The notes: generated by a model not told the origin, from the sequence alone. DNA of 64,000 nt from JAEUJM01 sp044221555 (GCA_044221555.1 JBGAOY010000007.1:124001-188000); one strand, 5' to 3'. Numbered from the stretch's first letter, positions 8,123 to 17,863 are shown. Program-made: numbers and translations.

Positions 8123-9316
8123 ATGGCCGAGATCGACGGGTACCTGGCGCCGGGTTTCGAGGGCGTCGGCGACGCCTTCCGGGCCAACTTCGACAGCCAT
8201 GGCGAGGTGGGCGCGTCGTTCTGCCTCTACGTCGGCGGTGAGAAGGTGGTCGACCTGTGGGGCGGCGTGGCCGACCTCGCAACCGGGCGCCCCTACGCCG
8301 AGGACACGCTGCAGATGGTGTTCTCGACCACCAAGGGGCCGGTGGCGGTGTGCGCCAACCACCTCATCGACCAGGGGCTGCTCGACCCGGACGCGCCCGT
8401 GGCCACGTACTGGCCGGAGTTCGCGCAGGCCGGCAAGGACGACATCCCGGTGCGGTGGCTGCTCTGCCACAAGGCCGGGCTGCCGGTGATCGACAAGCCC
8501 CTCACCCTCGACGAGACGTTGCGCTGGGACCCGGTCATCGTCGCCCTCGAGGAGCAGGAGCCCGTGTGGGAGCCCGGCACCGCCCACGGCTACCACGCGG
8601 TGACGTTCGGCTACCTGGTGGGCGAGCTCGTGCGGCGGGTGTCGGGGCAGTCCGTGGGCGCGTACTTCGCCGAGCACGTGGCCGCACCGCTCGGCCTCGA
8701 CTTCTGGATCGGCCTGCCCGCCGAGGAGTTCCCCCGTGTCGCGCCGCTGCTCGCGATCGACCTGCCCGACAACGAGAACGTGCGCATGGTGCTCGATCAG
8801 CTGCTCGGGCCCGACAGCCTGGTGGGCCAAGCCCTGCGGGCCCCGTCGGGGGTGCTGATCGGCGACGACGGCGTGCTGAGCGTCAGCCGGTTCAACGAGC
8901 AGCGGGTGCTGGCCGCCGAGATCCCCGCGGCCAATGGGGTGGGCAACGCCCGGTCGCTGGCCCGCATGTACGCGGCGCTGATCGGCGAGGTGGACGGCGT
9001 CCGCCTGCTGTCGCCCGAGCAGGTCGAGCGGGCCACCGAGTGCCAGACCGAGGGACCCGACAAGGTGATGTTCTTCGAGTCGAAGTTCGGCCTCGGGTTC
9101 ATGCTGTCGGGCGCGTTCTCGTCCTACGGCGGCCCACGCGGCTTCGGGCACACGGGGTCGGGCGGGTCGATGGGCTACGCCGACCCCGACGCCGGCATCG
9201 GCTTCGGCTACGCGATGAACCAGATGACGGCCAACATGATCGGCGACGCCCGCACCGTGGGCCTCACCGAGGCCTGCTACGAGGCCGTCGGCACCCACGC
9301 CCCCGGCATCTTCTGA
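8123..9316 (+). CDS. Serine hydrolase, beta-lactamase/EstB family (PF00144)
   Basis: A 397-residue protein with ATG 8123 after a GGGAGGGA Shine-Dalgarno. The fold family is class C beta-lactamase-like. The nucleophile motif STTK (SxxK) lies near residue 70, a YHAV tyrosine motif near residue 155 replaces YxN, and HTGSGGS near residue 350 corresponds to the third motif. There is no signal peptide, so it is probably a cytoplasmic esterase rather than an antibiotic-resistance enzyme. It is transcribed divergently from the DUF2341 operon. Confidence 0.85.
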   Translation: MAEIDGYLAPGFEGVGDAFRANFDSHGEVGASFCLYVGGEKVVDLWGGVADLATGRPYAEDTLQMVFSTTKGPVAVCANHLIDQGLLDPDAPVATYWPEFAQAGKDDIPVRWLLCHKAGLPVIDKPLTLDETLRWDPVIVALEEQEPVWEPGTAHGYHAVTFGYLVGELVRRVSGQSVGAYFAEHVAAPLGLDFWIGLPAEEFPRVAPLLAIDLPDNENVRMVLDQLLGPDSLVGQALRAPSGVLIGDDGVLSVSRFNEQRVLAAEIPAANGVGNARSLARMYAALIGEVDGVRLLSPEQVERATECQTEGPDKVMFFESKFGLGFMLSGAFSSYGGPRGFGHTGSGGSMGYADPDAGIGFGYAMNQMTANMIGDARTVGLTEACYEAVGTHAPGIF

Positions 9317-9348
9317 CACAAGGCGTCCCTCGCCCACCACGGCACCCA

Positions 9349-9380
9349 CGCCCCCGCCGCGGCGGGCGGGCGGGGGGCGC
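9349..9380. terminator. GC-rich inverted repeat between convergent genes
   Basis: A C-rich arm runs directly into a GGCGGGCGGG-rich arm between the hydrolase and the minus-strand gene ending at 9392. The pairing is imperfect and there is no T-run. Confidence 0.3.
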
Positions 9381-9391
9381 GAGACCGCGGC

Positions 9392-9832
9392 TCAGCGCGG
9401 CTCGGGGGCGCCGTTGGCGGCCAGGGTGTCGCCCACCTCGGCGGGGATGTCGACCTGCCAGTCGGCAGCGTCGAGCTCGGCTCGGGTGCGGTCGAGGTGA
9501 CCGCCCGGCTGGCCCTGCGACGAGAAGCGGAAGACCCACCGGCCGCCCTGGTCGAAGACGCGGTCGAAGGTGGCCGACGCGCCCGCCCGCACCGTGCCGA
9601 CCGGCGTCCAGCCGTCGGCGCCACCCTGGCTGGACTCGATGGTGACGTCGTAGCGGGTGGGGTTGTCGAAGGTCAGCGCGCCCACGTGGGCGGGCATGCG
9701 CAGGAAGGGTGCCAGCAGGAGCGCGGCGGCCAGTGCGACCGTGCCCGCCAGCACGTACCAGAGGTGGACCAGGCGGGGTCGCCAGTCCCGGACGGCGGTC
9801 GGGTGGGGATCGAGGGCGGTGGCGCGGGTCAT
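9392..9832 (-). CDS. Membrane-anchored protein of unknown function
   Basis: A 146-residue protein with one N-terminal transmembrane helix (LVHLWYVLAGTVALAAALLLAPFL) and a beta-rich extracytoplasmic domain (TFDNPTRYDVTIES ... WVFRFSSQG ... WQVDIPAEVGDTL). The ATG overlaps the stop of the upstream 36-codon gene (ATGA), so it is probably translated by coupling; GTG 9841 is an alternative. It is the third gene of a small minus-strand operon. No family recognised. Confidence 0.65.
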   Translation of the reverse strand: MTRATALDPHPTAVRDWRPRLVHLWYVLAGTVALAAALLLAPFLRMPAHVGALTFDNPTRYDVTIESSQGGADGWTPVGTVRAGASATFDRVFDQGGRWVFRFSSQGQPGGHLDRTRAELDAADWQVDIPAEVGDTLAANGAPEPR

Positions 9833-9939
9833 CGCAACCACCGGACGCGGGGTGCCACGGGGACGCAGCCCGAGCCTGGGACCGGGGGTGCGGACAAGAA
9901 CGCGGGAGACAGGAACGAGAGGGACAGCGAGAACGACAA
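9829..9939 (-). CDS. Small TTG-start gene, 36 residues
   Basis: TTG 9939 is preceded at 7 bases by a perfect AGGAGG (complement of 9947-9952). The frame runs 36 codons and its TGA overlaps the ATG of the next gene as ATGA. The peptide begins MSFSLSLSFLSPAFLS, a short hydrophobic Ser/Phe/Leu stretch, and ends in a basic RVRWLR. It could be a leader peptide that delivers ribosomes to the downstream gene, or a tiny membrane protein. The ribosome site and coupling are directly visible; function is unknown. Confidence 0.5.
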   Translation of the reverse strand: MSFSLSLSFLSPAFLSAPPVPGSGCVPVAPRVRWLR

Positions 9940-10000
9940 GATGGGACCTCCTGGGTCACGGGATCGTCGAGCGGCCGCCCCGGGTCGGGGGGCCGTCTGC

Positions 10001-10372
10001 TCAGTACGAGGTGAGGAGGTGGTGGGGCGGGGCCCGCCCGAGCGACGACGACCCGAGCCGGCGGGGCCGGCCCGTGGCATCGTCACGCTGGTGATGGCGG
10101 CGGCGCCATGCATCGGCACCCGCGACGAGGGCGGCGACGACCGCGAGGGAGATCCACCGCGGCTTGGCCGACCGTTCGGCCCGCAGATCGAGGCGCTCGT
10201 CGACGCCGGAGGTCACCGCGGGCGCCTCGAGCCGCAGCGCGGTGACCAGCTCACCGCCGTCGCCGAGGTCGAGCGCGTGCCACCCACCGGTGGCCCCGGC
10301 CCCCCACCCCAGCGCCATGGCGGCGACCGCGGCGAGCAGGAGGGGCGCGAGGCGCAGGCGACGCAGCGACAT
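10001..10372 (-). CDS. Small two-helix membrane protein, unknown function
   Basis: A 123-residue protein. ATG 10372 is preceded by GAGGTC; the upstream open frame has no support. It has an N-terminal hydrophobic segment (APLLLAAVAAMALGWGAGA), a loop with beta character, a second helix (WISLAVVAALVAGADAW) and a basic tail. It is the first gene of the short minus-strand operon that includes the 36-codon gene and the membrane-anchored protein, and lies divergent from the giant RCC1 gene, sharing its upstream region. No family recognised. Confidence 0.5.
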   Translation of the reverse strand: MSLRRLRLAPLLLAAVAAMALGWGAGATGGWHALDLGDGGELVTALRLEAPAVTSGVDERLDLRAERSAKPRWISLAVVAALVAGADAWRRRHHQRDDATGRPRRLGSSSLGRAPPHHLLTSY

Positions 10373-10422
10373 GACCTCGATCAGGGTACTTGCGCACGGT
10401 CGGGACCGGCTGAGCCCCGAGA

Positions 10423-10471
10423 ATCGGCAGGGTTTTGCCCATGGACCCCGCCGCACGCGGCACCCACGCTG
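10423..10471 (+). promoter_or_regulatory. Conserved upstream element, copy A (before RCC1 gene 1)
   Basis: Block 1 (10423-10454, beginning ATCGGCAGG and ending GACCCCGCCGC) matches block 1 of copy B at 28 of 32 positions without gaps. Block 2, CCCACGCTG (10463-10471), lies at exactly the same offset (40 bases) as in copy B. The element ends 29 bases before the RCC1 start. It is probably a promoter or regulator site. Confidence 0.6.
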
Positions 10472-10500
10472 TCCGAAGCGGACGAACGGTGGGGGACGAC

Positions 10501-13500
10501 ATGGCCACGAGGGCGCATCGACACATCTGGGCACTGATCATCACGGCGGTGCTGGGCACCGGCCTGGCCACCCTCGCGGCGCCGGTCGTGGCCGCGCCCG
10601 TGTCGGCCACCCCGGCGACGCCGACGCCGGTGCAGGTCGCCGCCGGCTACACCCACTCCTGTGCTCGCATGGCGGACGGCAGCGTCTACTGCTGGGGTTG
10701 GAACGGCTACGGGCAGCTCGGCTACGGCCACACCGACGACATCGGCGACGACGAGACCCCCGGGTCGGCCGGGCCGGTCGACCTCGGCGCCGGCCGCACC
10801 GCCACCGACATCACCGTCGGCAACGGCTACACGTGCGCCGTCCTGGACGACGGCACCGTGCGCTGCTGGGGCTATGGCGCCGCCGGGTCGCTCGGCTACG
10901 GCAACACCGACTTCATCGGCGACGACGAGACCCCCGGGTCCGTGGGGCCCGTCGACCTCGGCGCCGGTCGCACCGCCACCGCCATAACCGCCGGGTCCGG
11001 GCACACGTGCGCGCTCCTCGACGACGGCACCGTCCTGTGCTGGGGGAACAACACCGACGGCCGGCTCGGCTACGGCAACACCGACCGCGTCGGCGACGAC
11101 GAGACCCCCGGGTCCGTGGGGCCCGTCGACCTCGGTGCCGGCCGCACGGCCACCGCCCTCGCGACGGGATGGCAGCACACGTGCGCGCTCCTCGACGACG
11201 GCACCGTGCGCTGTTGGGGCGACGGCTTCGTGGGCGCCCTCGGCTACGGCAACACCGACGTGATCGGCGACGACGAGACCCCCGGGTCCGTCGGCACGGT
11301 GAACCTCGGCGCCGGTCGCACCGCGACGCAGATCGACGCCAGCACGTACCACACCTGCGCGACCCTCGACGACGGCACGGTGCGCTGCTGGGGTATCGGC
11401 AGGTCCGGCGAGCTCGGCTACGGCAACACCGCCACCATCGGCGACAACGAGACCCCTGGAAGCGTCGGACCCGTCGACCTCGGTGCGGGCCGCACCGCCA
11501 CCGTCGTCACCGCCGGCGAATCGCACACGTGCGCCCTCCTCGACGACAGCACCGTTCGGTGCTGGGGTTCCAACCCCTTCGGCGACCTCGGCTACGGCAA
11601 CACCGACTCCATCGGCGACGACGAGACCCCCGGGTCCGTCGGCGCGGTGAACCTCGGTCCCGGCCGCACGGCGACCGCGGTGTCAGCGGGGAGCCACGAC
11701 ACCTGCGCGATCCTCGACGACGGCACCCTCCGGTGCTGGGGATACAACGGCAGCGGCCAACTCGGCTACGCGAATCTCGACAACATCGGCGACGACGAGT
11801 CACCCGGCAGCGCAGGACCGGTCGACTTCAGCCCGCCACCGGTACGCGCCACCCTGACGGCCGACGAGTCGTCGGTCTTCATCGGCACGACCATCCACTA
11901 CCACCTCACCGTCGAGAACCTCACCGACGCCCCGCTGACCGGGATCACGGCCGAGGTCGGTGACGAGGACCAGGACGAGATCGTGCCCGACTGCGGGCAG
12001 CCCGCCTCCGAGCTCGGCGCCGGCGCCGAGCAGACCGTCGACTGCACCTACACCGTCACGGAGGACGACGAGGGGCGGACCCTCATGACACGGGCCCGCT
12101 TGACCGCGAACGAGCTGTCCAGCTCGTTCCGGTCCAACTCGGTGCAGCGCGAGGTCAGGGAGTTCCCGATCGACTTCGAGATCTCCACCGAACAGACCAG
12201 CGTCACCGCCGGCGACGACATCACGTACTACGTGTACGTCGAGAACCGCAGTCCGGACGACACGCTGACCGGCATCACGATCGACGACCCCGACGCGCCC
12301 GACTGCTCACGGGAGATGCCGGACCTCGATCCCGAGAACTCCGACTACTACGCGTGCACCTACACCACCACCCTCGACGACGTGGGCCTCTACTCGAACA
12401 CGGGGACCATGACGGCAGATGGGTTCCCCGACCCGATCGCGGCCGTGGCGGACGCGGTGCGGGTGCGCGACCCCAACGCCGTTCCCATCGGCGCCACCGC
12501 GGTCGCTGCTGGCAGCGAGCACAGCTGTGCCATCCTCGACGGCGGCGCCGTCAAGTGCTGGGGCAGCAACGACTCCGGGCAGCTCGGCCTCGGCCTGAGC
12601 CCGGACGATCTCGAGCTGGTCAGCGATCCCTCGTCGTTCGAGTCGGTCGATCTCGGCGTGGGCCGCACCGCCACCGCCATCGACGCGGGCGCCTATCACA
12701 CGTGCGCCCTGCTCGACGACGGCAGCGTCGAGTGCTGGGGCGCCAACGACGACGGCCAACTCGGCTACGGCAACACCGACTACATCGGCGACGACGAGGC
12801 CCCCGCCAGCGCCGGGCCTGTCGACCTCGGCGGCGGCCGCACCGCCACCGCCATCAGCACGGGCGCTTTCCACACGTGTGCCCTCCTGGACGACAGCACC
12901 GTGAAGTGCTGGGGCACCAACTACGACGGCCAGCTCGGCTACGGCAACAGCGACACCATCGGCGACGACGAGACGCCCGCCGGGATCCAGCCCGTCGACC
13001 TCGGCGCCGGCCGCACCGCCACCGCCATCAGCGCCGGCGGCTCGCACACGTGCGCCATCCTCGACGACAGCACCGTCCGCTGCTGGGGCACCGGCCGGGA
13101 CGGCGCCCTCGGCTACGGCAACACCGACAACGTCGGCGACGACGAGGCCCCCGGCAGCGCCGGGCCCGTCGACCTGGGTGACGGCCACACGGCCACCGCC
13201 ATCAGCGCCGGCGGCTCGCACACGTGCGCCGTCCTCGACGACGGCACCGTCCGCTGCTGGGGGTACGGCGAGCAGGGCCAGCTCGGCTACGGCAACACCG
13301 ACCGGATCGGCGACGACGAAGCCCCAGGATCCGTGGGGCCCGTCGACCTCGGCGACGACAGCACCGCCACCGCCGTCAGTGCCGGCAGCGAGCACACGTG
13401 CGTCATCCTCGACGACGGCCTCGTCCGCTGCTGGGGAGCGGACGTCAGCGCGGACGACGGCAGCGACACGATCGGCGACGACGAGACCCCCGCAGCGGTC

Positions 13501-15810
13501 GACCCGCTCGATTTCGGCGCCGGCCGCACCACCACGGTCGTCAGCGCCGGCGACGGCTACACGTGCGGTCTCCTCGACGACGCCTCGATCCGATGCTGGG
13601 GTCGAGGTGACTCCGGCCAGCTCGGCAACGCGACAGAGGACGACTACTTCGACGACCTCGCCGACCTCGGTCCCGTCATCGTCGGCTACGCCGAGGCCGG
13701 CCCCGCGGCCCTGACCCTCTCCATGACGGCCGACGAGACGACGGTGCCCTGGGGTGAAGCGATCCACTACCACCTCACGGCGAGGAACGTGAGCAGTGAC
13801 CAGCTCACCGAGCTCACCGTCGCCGACCCGAACGCCACCGACTGCGAGCGGCCGGTGGAAGCGCTCGAGCCCGGCCAGGAGGTCACGATCGACTGCCTCT
13901 ACGTGCCGACGCCCGCCGACGTGGGCACGTACACGAACGTCGCCACCATCGACTCGGCCGACTCCTCACCGGCCACCTCGAACGAGGTGGACGTGACGGT
14001 CACCCAAGGCGGGCCGCCGGCGCCGTCCATGAAGTTGATCGCGTCGTCCGGCTCGGCGTTCGTGGCGCCCGGCCAGACGATCCTCTACCTCTACCTCGTC
14101 CGGAACACGGGCAACATCACGTTGCACAACATCGACCTGAGCGATCCCACCACCCCCGACTGCGGCGACGACGCCGTGTTCGACCTCCCCGCCGGACGCA
14201 GCAAGACCATCAGCTGCACCTACACGGCCACCGGCAACGACTCCGGCACGCGCGTCGAGAGGTTCACGGCCGTCGCCGACGAGATCCCGACACCCGTGAC
14301 CTCGAGCCAGGTCAGCGTGAGGGTCGGCGCCTCCGCCTTCGTCGAGATGACCACCGAACAGACGACCGTGGCGGTCGGCGAGACGATCACGTACCACGTG
14401 GTGGTCACCAGCGTTTCGGCCCTCGACCTCACGGGACTGCTCGCCACCGCGACCGTGTCCCCCTACTGCGAGCATGGGCCGTTCTCCCTCGCGGTCCACG
14501 AAGGGCTGTCGTTCGACTGTGAGTATCGGCCCACTGCGGCGGATCTCGGCACCCACACCAACCGGCTCACCGTCGACTCCCCCGACATCGTCGCCGCCAC
14601 CTCCGAGGCGGTCGCGGTCGAGGTGACCATCCCCGACGGGTACGCGCTGATGTCGGGCACCGTCACCGAGACCGGGACCGGGGCACCGATCGCGGGCGCG
14701 CTCGTGGCGCCGCTGTCACTCGTCGACTACTCCCCGGTCGCCGTCGGCACCACCGATGCTTCCGGCGACTACGTCGCCCTGGCCCCCGTCGGGACCTACT
14801 TCGTGTACGTCATCGATCCGTCCCTCGACCACACCGCCGCCTTCGCCGGCGCCCCCAGCACGGTCACCGTCAGCAGCGGCGCCACCACGGATGCCGACGC
14901 CCACCTGGTGCCCACCCGGGGCACCATCGCCGGCACCGTCACCGACACCGGTGGCCCGCTGGCAGGGGTGATGGCGATGAGCGTCGACCTCGACGCCGGC
15001 GAACCCGCCGCCGGCGACCTCACCGATGCCAACGGCCACTACGCCATCACCGGCATCAACGCCGGCAACCGTCTGGTCGAGCTCATCGACCTCTCCGGCA
15101 CCCACAGCCCCGAGTTCTACGACGACGTCCCCACCCCGGCCGGCGCCACCGTCCTCCCGGTCACCGGCGCCAACGTCACCACCGCCGACGCAGCCCTCGC
15201 CCCCCAGGCGCCCCCCGGTAGCGGCGCCCACCTCGTCGGGCGGATCACGTCGAGCGCCGGGGGCGATCTCGAAGGCGTCGCGGTCATGGCCGTCCACAGC
15301 GGTGACTTCTCGTTTGCCGCCGGTGACCTCACCGACGCCTCCGGCCACTACGACATCGCCGTCGACGCGGGCACCTACAAACTCGCCTTCTACGACCCGA
15401 CGGCCGGCCACTCCTTCGAGTGGCACGACAACCAGACGGCCGCCGGGCTCGGGTCGGCCGCCAACGTGACCGCGACCGCCGGCAGCCCGCTCACCGTCGA
15501 CGCCGCCCTCACGCCGACCACCGGCACCGTCTCGGGCACGGTCACCGAAGCCGGGTCAGGCGACAACCTGGCCAACGGGTTCGTCGTCGCCATCGACAGC
15601 CAGACCAACGTCGTCGGCGGCACGACCACCAACGGCATCTACACGATCAGTGGCCTCCCCGCCGGCAACATCCGCCTCCGCTTCGTGGACCTGACCGGTG
15701 CCCACACCTCCGAGTACTACGACAACAGCCCCGACTACGACCACGCCAACCCGCTCGCCAGCACGCCCGGCGCCGTCCTCACCGACATCAACGCCGCCCT
15801 GTCACCATGA
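10501..15810 (+). CDS. Giant secreted RCC1 / DUF11 / carboxypeptidase-regulatory-like protein 1
   Basis: A 1,769-residue protein. The signal peptide is HIWALIITAVLGTGLATLAAP. Domain order: RCC1 block 1, seven units (about 43-443); two DUF11-like domains (448-658); RCC1 block 2, seven units (660-1066); three DUF11-like domains (1070-1380); four carboxypeptidase-regulatory (CNA-B-like) domains (1380-1769). Each RCC1 unit carries C-x9-C in the pattern HTCALLDDGTVRCWG and a GxLGYGNTD turn. Seven units make one RCC1 propeller, so two propellers are predicted. There is no LPxTG motif or C-terminal helix, so it is secreted or non-covalently surface-bound. ATG 10501 follows a G-rich ribosome site. 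Binding partner unknown. Confidence 0.85.
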   Translation: MATRAHRHIWALIITAVLGTGLATLAAPVVAAPVSATPATPTPVQVAAGYTHSCARMADGSVYCWGWNGYGQLGYGHTDDIGDDETPGSAGPVDLGAGRTATDITVGNGYTCAVLDDGTVRCWGYGAAGSLGYGNTDFIGDDETPGSVGPVDLGAGRTATAITAGSGHTCALLDDGTVLCWGNNTDGRLGYGNTDRVGDDETPGSVGPVDLGAGRTATALATGWQHTCALLDDGTVRCWGDGFVGALGYGNTDVIGDDETPGSVGTVNLGAGRTATQIDASTYHTCATLDDGTVRCWGIGRSGELGYGNTATIGDNETPGSVGPVDLGAGRTATVVTAGESHTCALLDDSTVRCWGSNPFGDLGYGNTDSIGDDETPGSVGAVNLGPGRTATAVSAGSHDTCAILDDGTLRCWGYNGSGQLGYANLDNIGDDESPGSAGPVDFSPPPVRATLTADESSVFIGTTIHYHLTVENLTDAPLTGITAEVGDEDQDEIVPDCGQPASELGAGAEQTVDCTYTVTEDDEGRTLMTRARLTANELSSSFRSNSVQREVREFPIDFEISTEQTSVTAGDDITYYVYVENRSPDDTLTGITIDDPDAPDCSREMPDLDPENSDYYACTYTTTLDDVGLYSNTGTMTADGFPDPIAAVADAVRVRDPNAVPIGATAVAAGSEHSCAILDGGAVKCWGSNDSGQLGLGLSPDDLELVSDPSSFESVDLGVGRTATAIDAGAYHTCALLDDGSVECWGANDDGQLGYGNTDYIGDDEAPASAGPVDLGGGRTATAISTGAFHTCALLDDSTVKCWGTNYDGQLGYGNSDTIGDDETPAGIQPVDLGAGRTATAISAGGSHTCAILDDSTVRCWGTGRDGALGYGNTDNVGDDEAPGSAGPVDLGDGHTATAISAGGSHTCAVLDDGTVRCWGYGEQGQLGYGNTDRIGDDEAPGSVGPVDLGDDSTATAVSAGSEHTCVILDDGLVRCWGADVSADDGSDTIGDDETPAAVDPLDFGAGRTTTVVSAGDGYTCGLLDDASIRCWGRGDSGQLGNATEDDYFDDLADLGPVIVGYAEAGPAALTLSMTADETTVPWGEAIHYHLTARNVSSDQLTELTVADPNATDCERPVEALEPGQEVTIDCLYVPTPADVGTYTNVATIDSADSSPATSNEVDVTVTQGGPPAPSMKLIASSGSAFVAPGQTILYLYLVRNTGNITLHNIDLSDPTTPDCGDDAVFDLPAGRSKTISCTYTATGNDSGTRVERFTAVADEIPTPVTSSQVSVRVGASAFVEMTTEQTTVAVGETITYHVVVTSVSALDLTGLLATATVSPYCEHGPFSLAVHEGLSFDCEYRPTAADLGTHTNRLTVDSPDIVAATSEAVAVEVTIPDGYALMSGTVTETGTGAPIAGALVAPLSLVDYSPVAVGTTDASGDYVALAPVGTYFVYVIDPSLDHTAAFAGAPSTVTVSSGATTDADAHLVPTRGTIAGTVTDTGGPLAGVMAMSVDLDAGEPAAGDLTDANGHYAITGINAGNRLVELIDLSGTHSPEFYDDVPTPAGATVLPVTGANVTTADAALAPQAPPGSGAHLVGRITSSAGGDLEGVAVMAVHSGDFSFAAGDLTDASGHYDIAVDAGTYKLAFYDPTAGHSFEWHDNQTAAGLGSAANVTATAGSPLTVDAALTPTTGTVSGTVTEAGSGDNLANGFVVAIDSQTNVVGGTTTNGIYTISGLPAGNIRLRFVDLTGAHTSEYYDNSPDYDHANPLASTPGAVLTDINAALSP

Positions 15811-15841
15811 CGGGACCGGTCAGAGGTCGGCGTCGATCCCG

Positions 15842-16200
15842 GTGTGGTCGCCGGCGGCGACCTGGAACAGGGTCGAGCTCGTCACCAGCGACGAGAGCGA
15901 TGTCGCCAGTCCGGGCGTAGCAGCGGCGCTCGCCGTCCTCGCGGGCATCGCCGCCTCGGACGCGGCCTGTTGCGCCAAGTCGGGCGTCCGCTCGCGCGGC
16001 CAGTCACACGAGGACGCGGTCACCGTGCTTGCCACGTCTCGCCGGGCGGGGCGGACATGGCCAAGGATCTGAAGCGACTGTTGAGCCGGAGGGACGATTC
16101 CCACTACGGGATGACCTTCGTGTCGCCCGGCGATGCGGAGCAGATGATCGGGTGGGCGAGACGACTTCTCGCCCGGGCGACTGCCGCGGTCGAGGCGTAG
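15842..16200 (+). pseudogene. Frameshifted, 5'-truncated HEPN-like gene
   Basis: Frame 2 encodes an N-terminal part ending around AVTVLA near 16035 (SPGVAAALAVLAGIAASDAA, RSRGQSHEDA). Frame 1 continues it as VSPGGADMAKDLKRLL ... HYGMTFVSPGDAEQMIGWAR to the stop at 16200. Joined across a one-base shift near 16030-16045, they read as one small helical protein like the actinobacterial HEPN-type proteins I recall. No good start is seen at the 5' end, so this is probably a degraded gene, although a sequencing error would also explain it. Confidence 0.6.
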
Positions 16201-16249
16201 CACCCCGTCCCACCCTGCTTGCCACCCCGTCATGACATACGGGCGCCGG

Positions 16250-16255
16250 TAGCCT
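16250..16255 (+). promoter_or_regulatory. -10 box of prfC (leaderless)
   Basis: TAGCCT followed by six bases and GTG 16262, with no ribosome site; the mRNA probably begins at the start codon. Confidence 0.5.
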
Positions 16256-16261
16256 GGGCGG

Positions 16262-17863
16262 GTGACCGCGGCCTCCGCGGAGGCCGCGCGCCGGCGCACC
16301 TTCGCCATCATCTCGCACCCCGACGCCGGCAAGACCACCCTCACCGAGAAGTTCCTGCTGTACGGGGGCGCCTTGGCCAAGGAGGCCGGCGCGGTCAAGG
16401 CCAAGGGCGGCCGGCGCTCGGCCACGTCCGACTGGATGGCGCTCGAGCAGCAACGAGGCATCTCCATCACGTCCACGGTGATGCAGTTCCCCTACCGGGA
16501 CTGCGTCGTGAACCTGCTCGACACGCCTGGTCACCGGGACTTCTCCGAGGACACCTACCGCGTGCTGGCCGCCGCCGACGCCGCGGTGATGGTGCTCGAC
16601 GCGGCCAAGGGCATCGAGCCCCAGACCCTGAAGCTGTTCGAGGTGTGCCGCCAGCGCAACCTGCCGCTGCTCAGCTTCATCAACAAGTGGGACCGCCCAG
16701 GGCGCGACGCCCTCGAGCTGATCGACGAGATCGAGTCCAAGCTGTCGATCGTCCCCACGCCGGTCACGTGGCCGGTAGGTATCGCCGGGGACTTCCGGGG
16801 CGTGGCCGACCGGGCACTCGGCCCGGACGGCGAGCCGGGGTTGGTCGGGTTCACCCGCTTCACCCGCACCGCCCGGGGCAGCACCGAGGCGCCGGAGGAA
16901 GAGGTGTCGGCGGCGCAGGCCGCAGTCGACGAGGGACTGGCCTGGACCGCGGCCGAGGAGGAGCTGGCCCTCCTCGGCGAGGTGGGCGCCGACCACGACG
17001 CCAAGTCGTTCCTGGCGGGCGAGACCAGCCCGGTGTTCTTCGGCTCGGCCCTCACCAACTTCGGCGTGCGCAAGCTCCTCGATGCCATCGTCGACCTCGT
17101 GCCGTCGCCACCGCCGCGTGACGACATCGACGGCACGCCCCGCCCGCTCGACGCCCCGTTCTCCGGCTTCGTGTTCAAGGTCCAGGCCAACATGGACCCG
17201 TCGCACCGCGACCGCATCGCCTTCTTCCGGGTCTGCTCGGGCAAGTTCGAGCGGGGCATGGTGGTCACCCACGGGCCCACCGGCAAGCCGTTCGCCACCA
17301 AGTACGCCCACCAGGTGTTCGGCCAGGAGCGCGAGACGATGGACGAGGCCTGGCCCGGCGACGTGGTGGGCCTGGTCAACGCCACCGACGTGCGGGTGGG
17401 CGACTCGCTGTACCTGGACGAATCGGTCACCTTCCCCCGCATCCCCAGCTTCGCCCCCGAGCACTTCGCGGTGGCCCGGGTGCGCGACACGGGGCGCTTC
17501 AAGCAGTTCCGCCGCGGCATCGCCCAACTGGACGAGGAGGGTGTGGTGCAGGTGCTGCGCGACGACGACGTGGGCGACCAGGCCCCACTGCTGGCCGCGG
17601 TCGGCCCGATGCAGTTCGAGGTTGCCACCCATCGCCTCGAGCACGAGTTCGGCGCCCCCGTCGAGCTCAACCGCACGAGCTACCGGGTGGCCCGCCGCAC
17701 CGACGAGGCCAGCGAGCCGGCCCTGAAGGGGATGCAGGGGGTCGACGTGCTGAAGCGGGCCGACGGCACCCGCTACGCCCTGTTCGAGAGCCAGTACTGG
17801 CTCGAGCGGGTCGAGCGCGAGCAGCCCGAGCTCACCCTCGACCGCCTCGTCGCCGAGGGCTGA
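16262..17863 (+). CDS. prfC: Peptide chain release factor 3
   Basis: A 533-residue GTPase that recycles RF1/RF2 from the ribosome after peptide release. G1 is SHPDAGKTTL (about residues 18-27), switch region DWMALEQQRGISITST, G3 DTPGHRDF, G4 NKWD. The C-terminal RF3 domains include FKVQANMDPSHRDRIAF, KPFATKYAHQVFGQ and LLAAVGPMQFEVATHRLEHEFG. Length matches RF3 (about 525-530). The start GTG is leaderless behind TAGCCT. A terminator hairpin overlaps the stop. Single gene between the broken HEPN-like gene and the LuxR pair. Confidence 0.95.
   Translation: MTAASAEAARRRTFAIISHPDAGKTTLTEKFLLYGGALAKEAGAVKAKGGRRSATSDWMALEQQRGISITSTVMQFPYRDCVVNLLDTPGHRDFSEDTYRVLAAADAAVMVLDAAKGIEPQTLKLFEVCRQRNLPLLSFINKWDRPGRDALELIDEIESKLSIVPTPVTWPVGIAGDFRGVADRALGPDGEPGLVGFTRFTRTARGSTEAPEEEVSAAQAAVDEGLAWTAAEEELALLGEVGADHDAKSFLAGETSPVFFGSALTNFGVRKLLDAIVDLVPSPPPRDDIDGTPRPLDAPFSGFVFKVQANMDPSHRDRIAFFRVCSGKFERGMVVTHGPTGKPFATKYAHQVFGQERETMDEAWPGDVVGLVNATDVRVGDSLYLDESVTFPRIPSFAPEHFAVARVRDTGRFKQFRRGIAQLDEEGVVQVLRDDDVGDQAPLLAAVGPMQFEVATHRLEHEFGAPVELNRTSYRVARRTDEASEPALKGMQGVDVLKRADGTRYALFESQYWLERVEREQPELTLDRLVAEG

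Noticed and set aside
10423..10443. Possible sigma-54 (-24/-12) promoter in element A (GGCA ... TTGC)
   Set aside because: The spacing between GG and GC is nine bases rather than ten in both copies, and sigma-54 is generally absent from actinobacteria.
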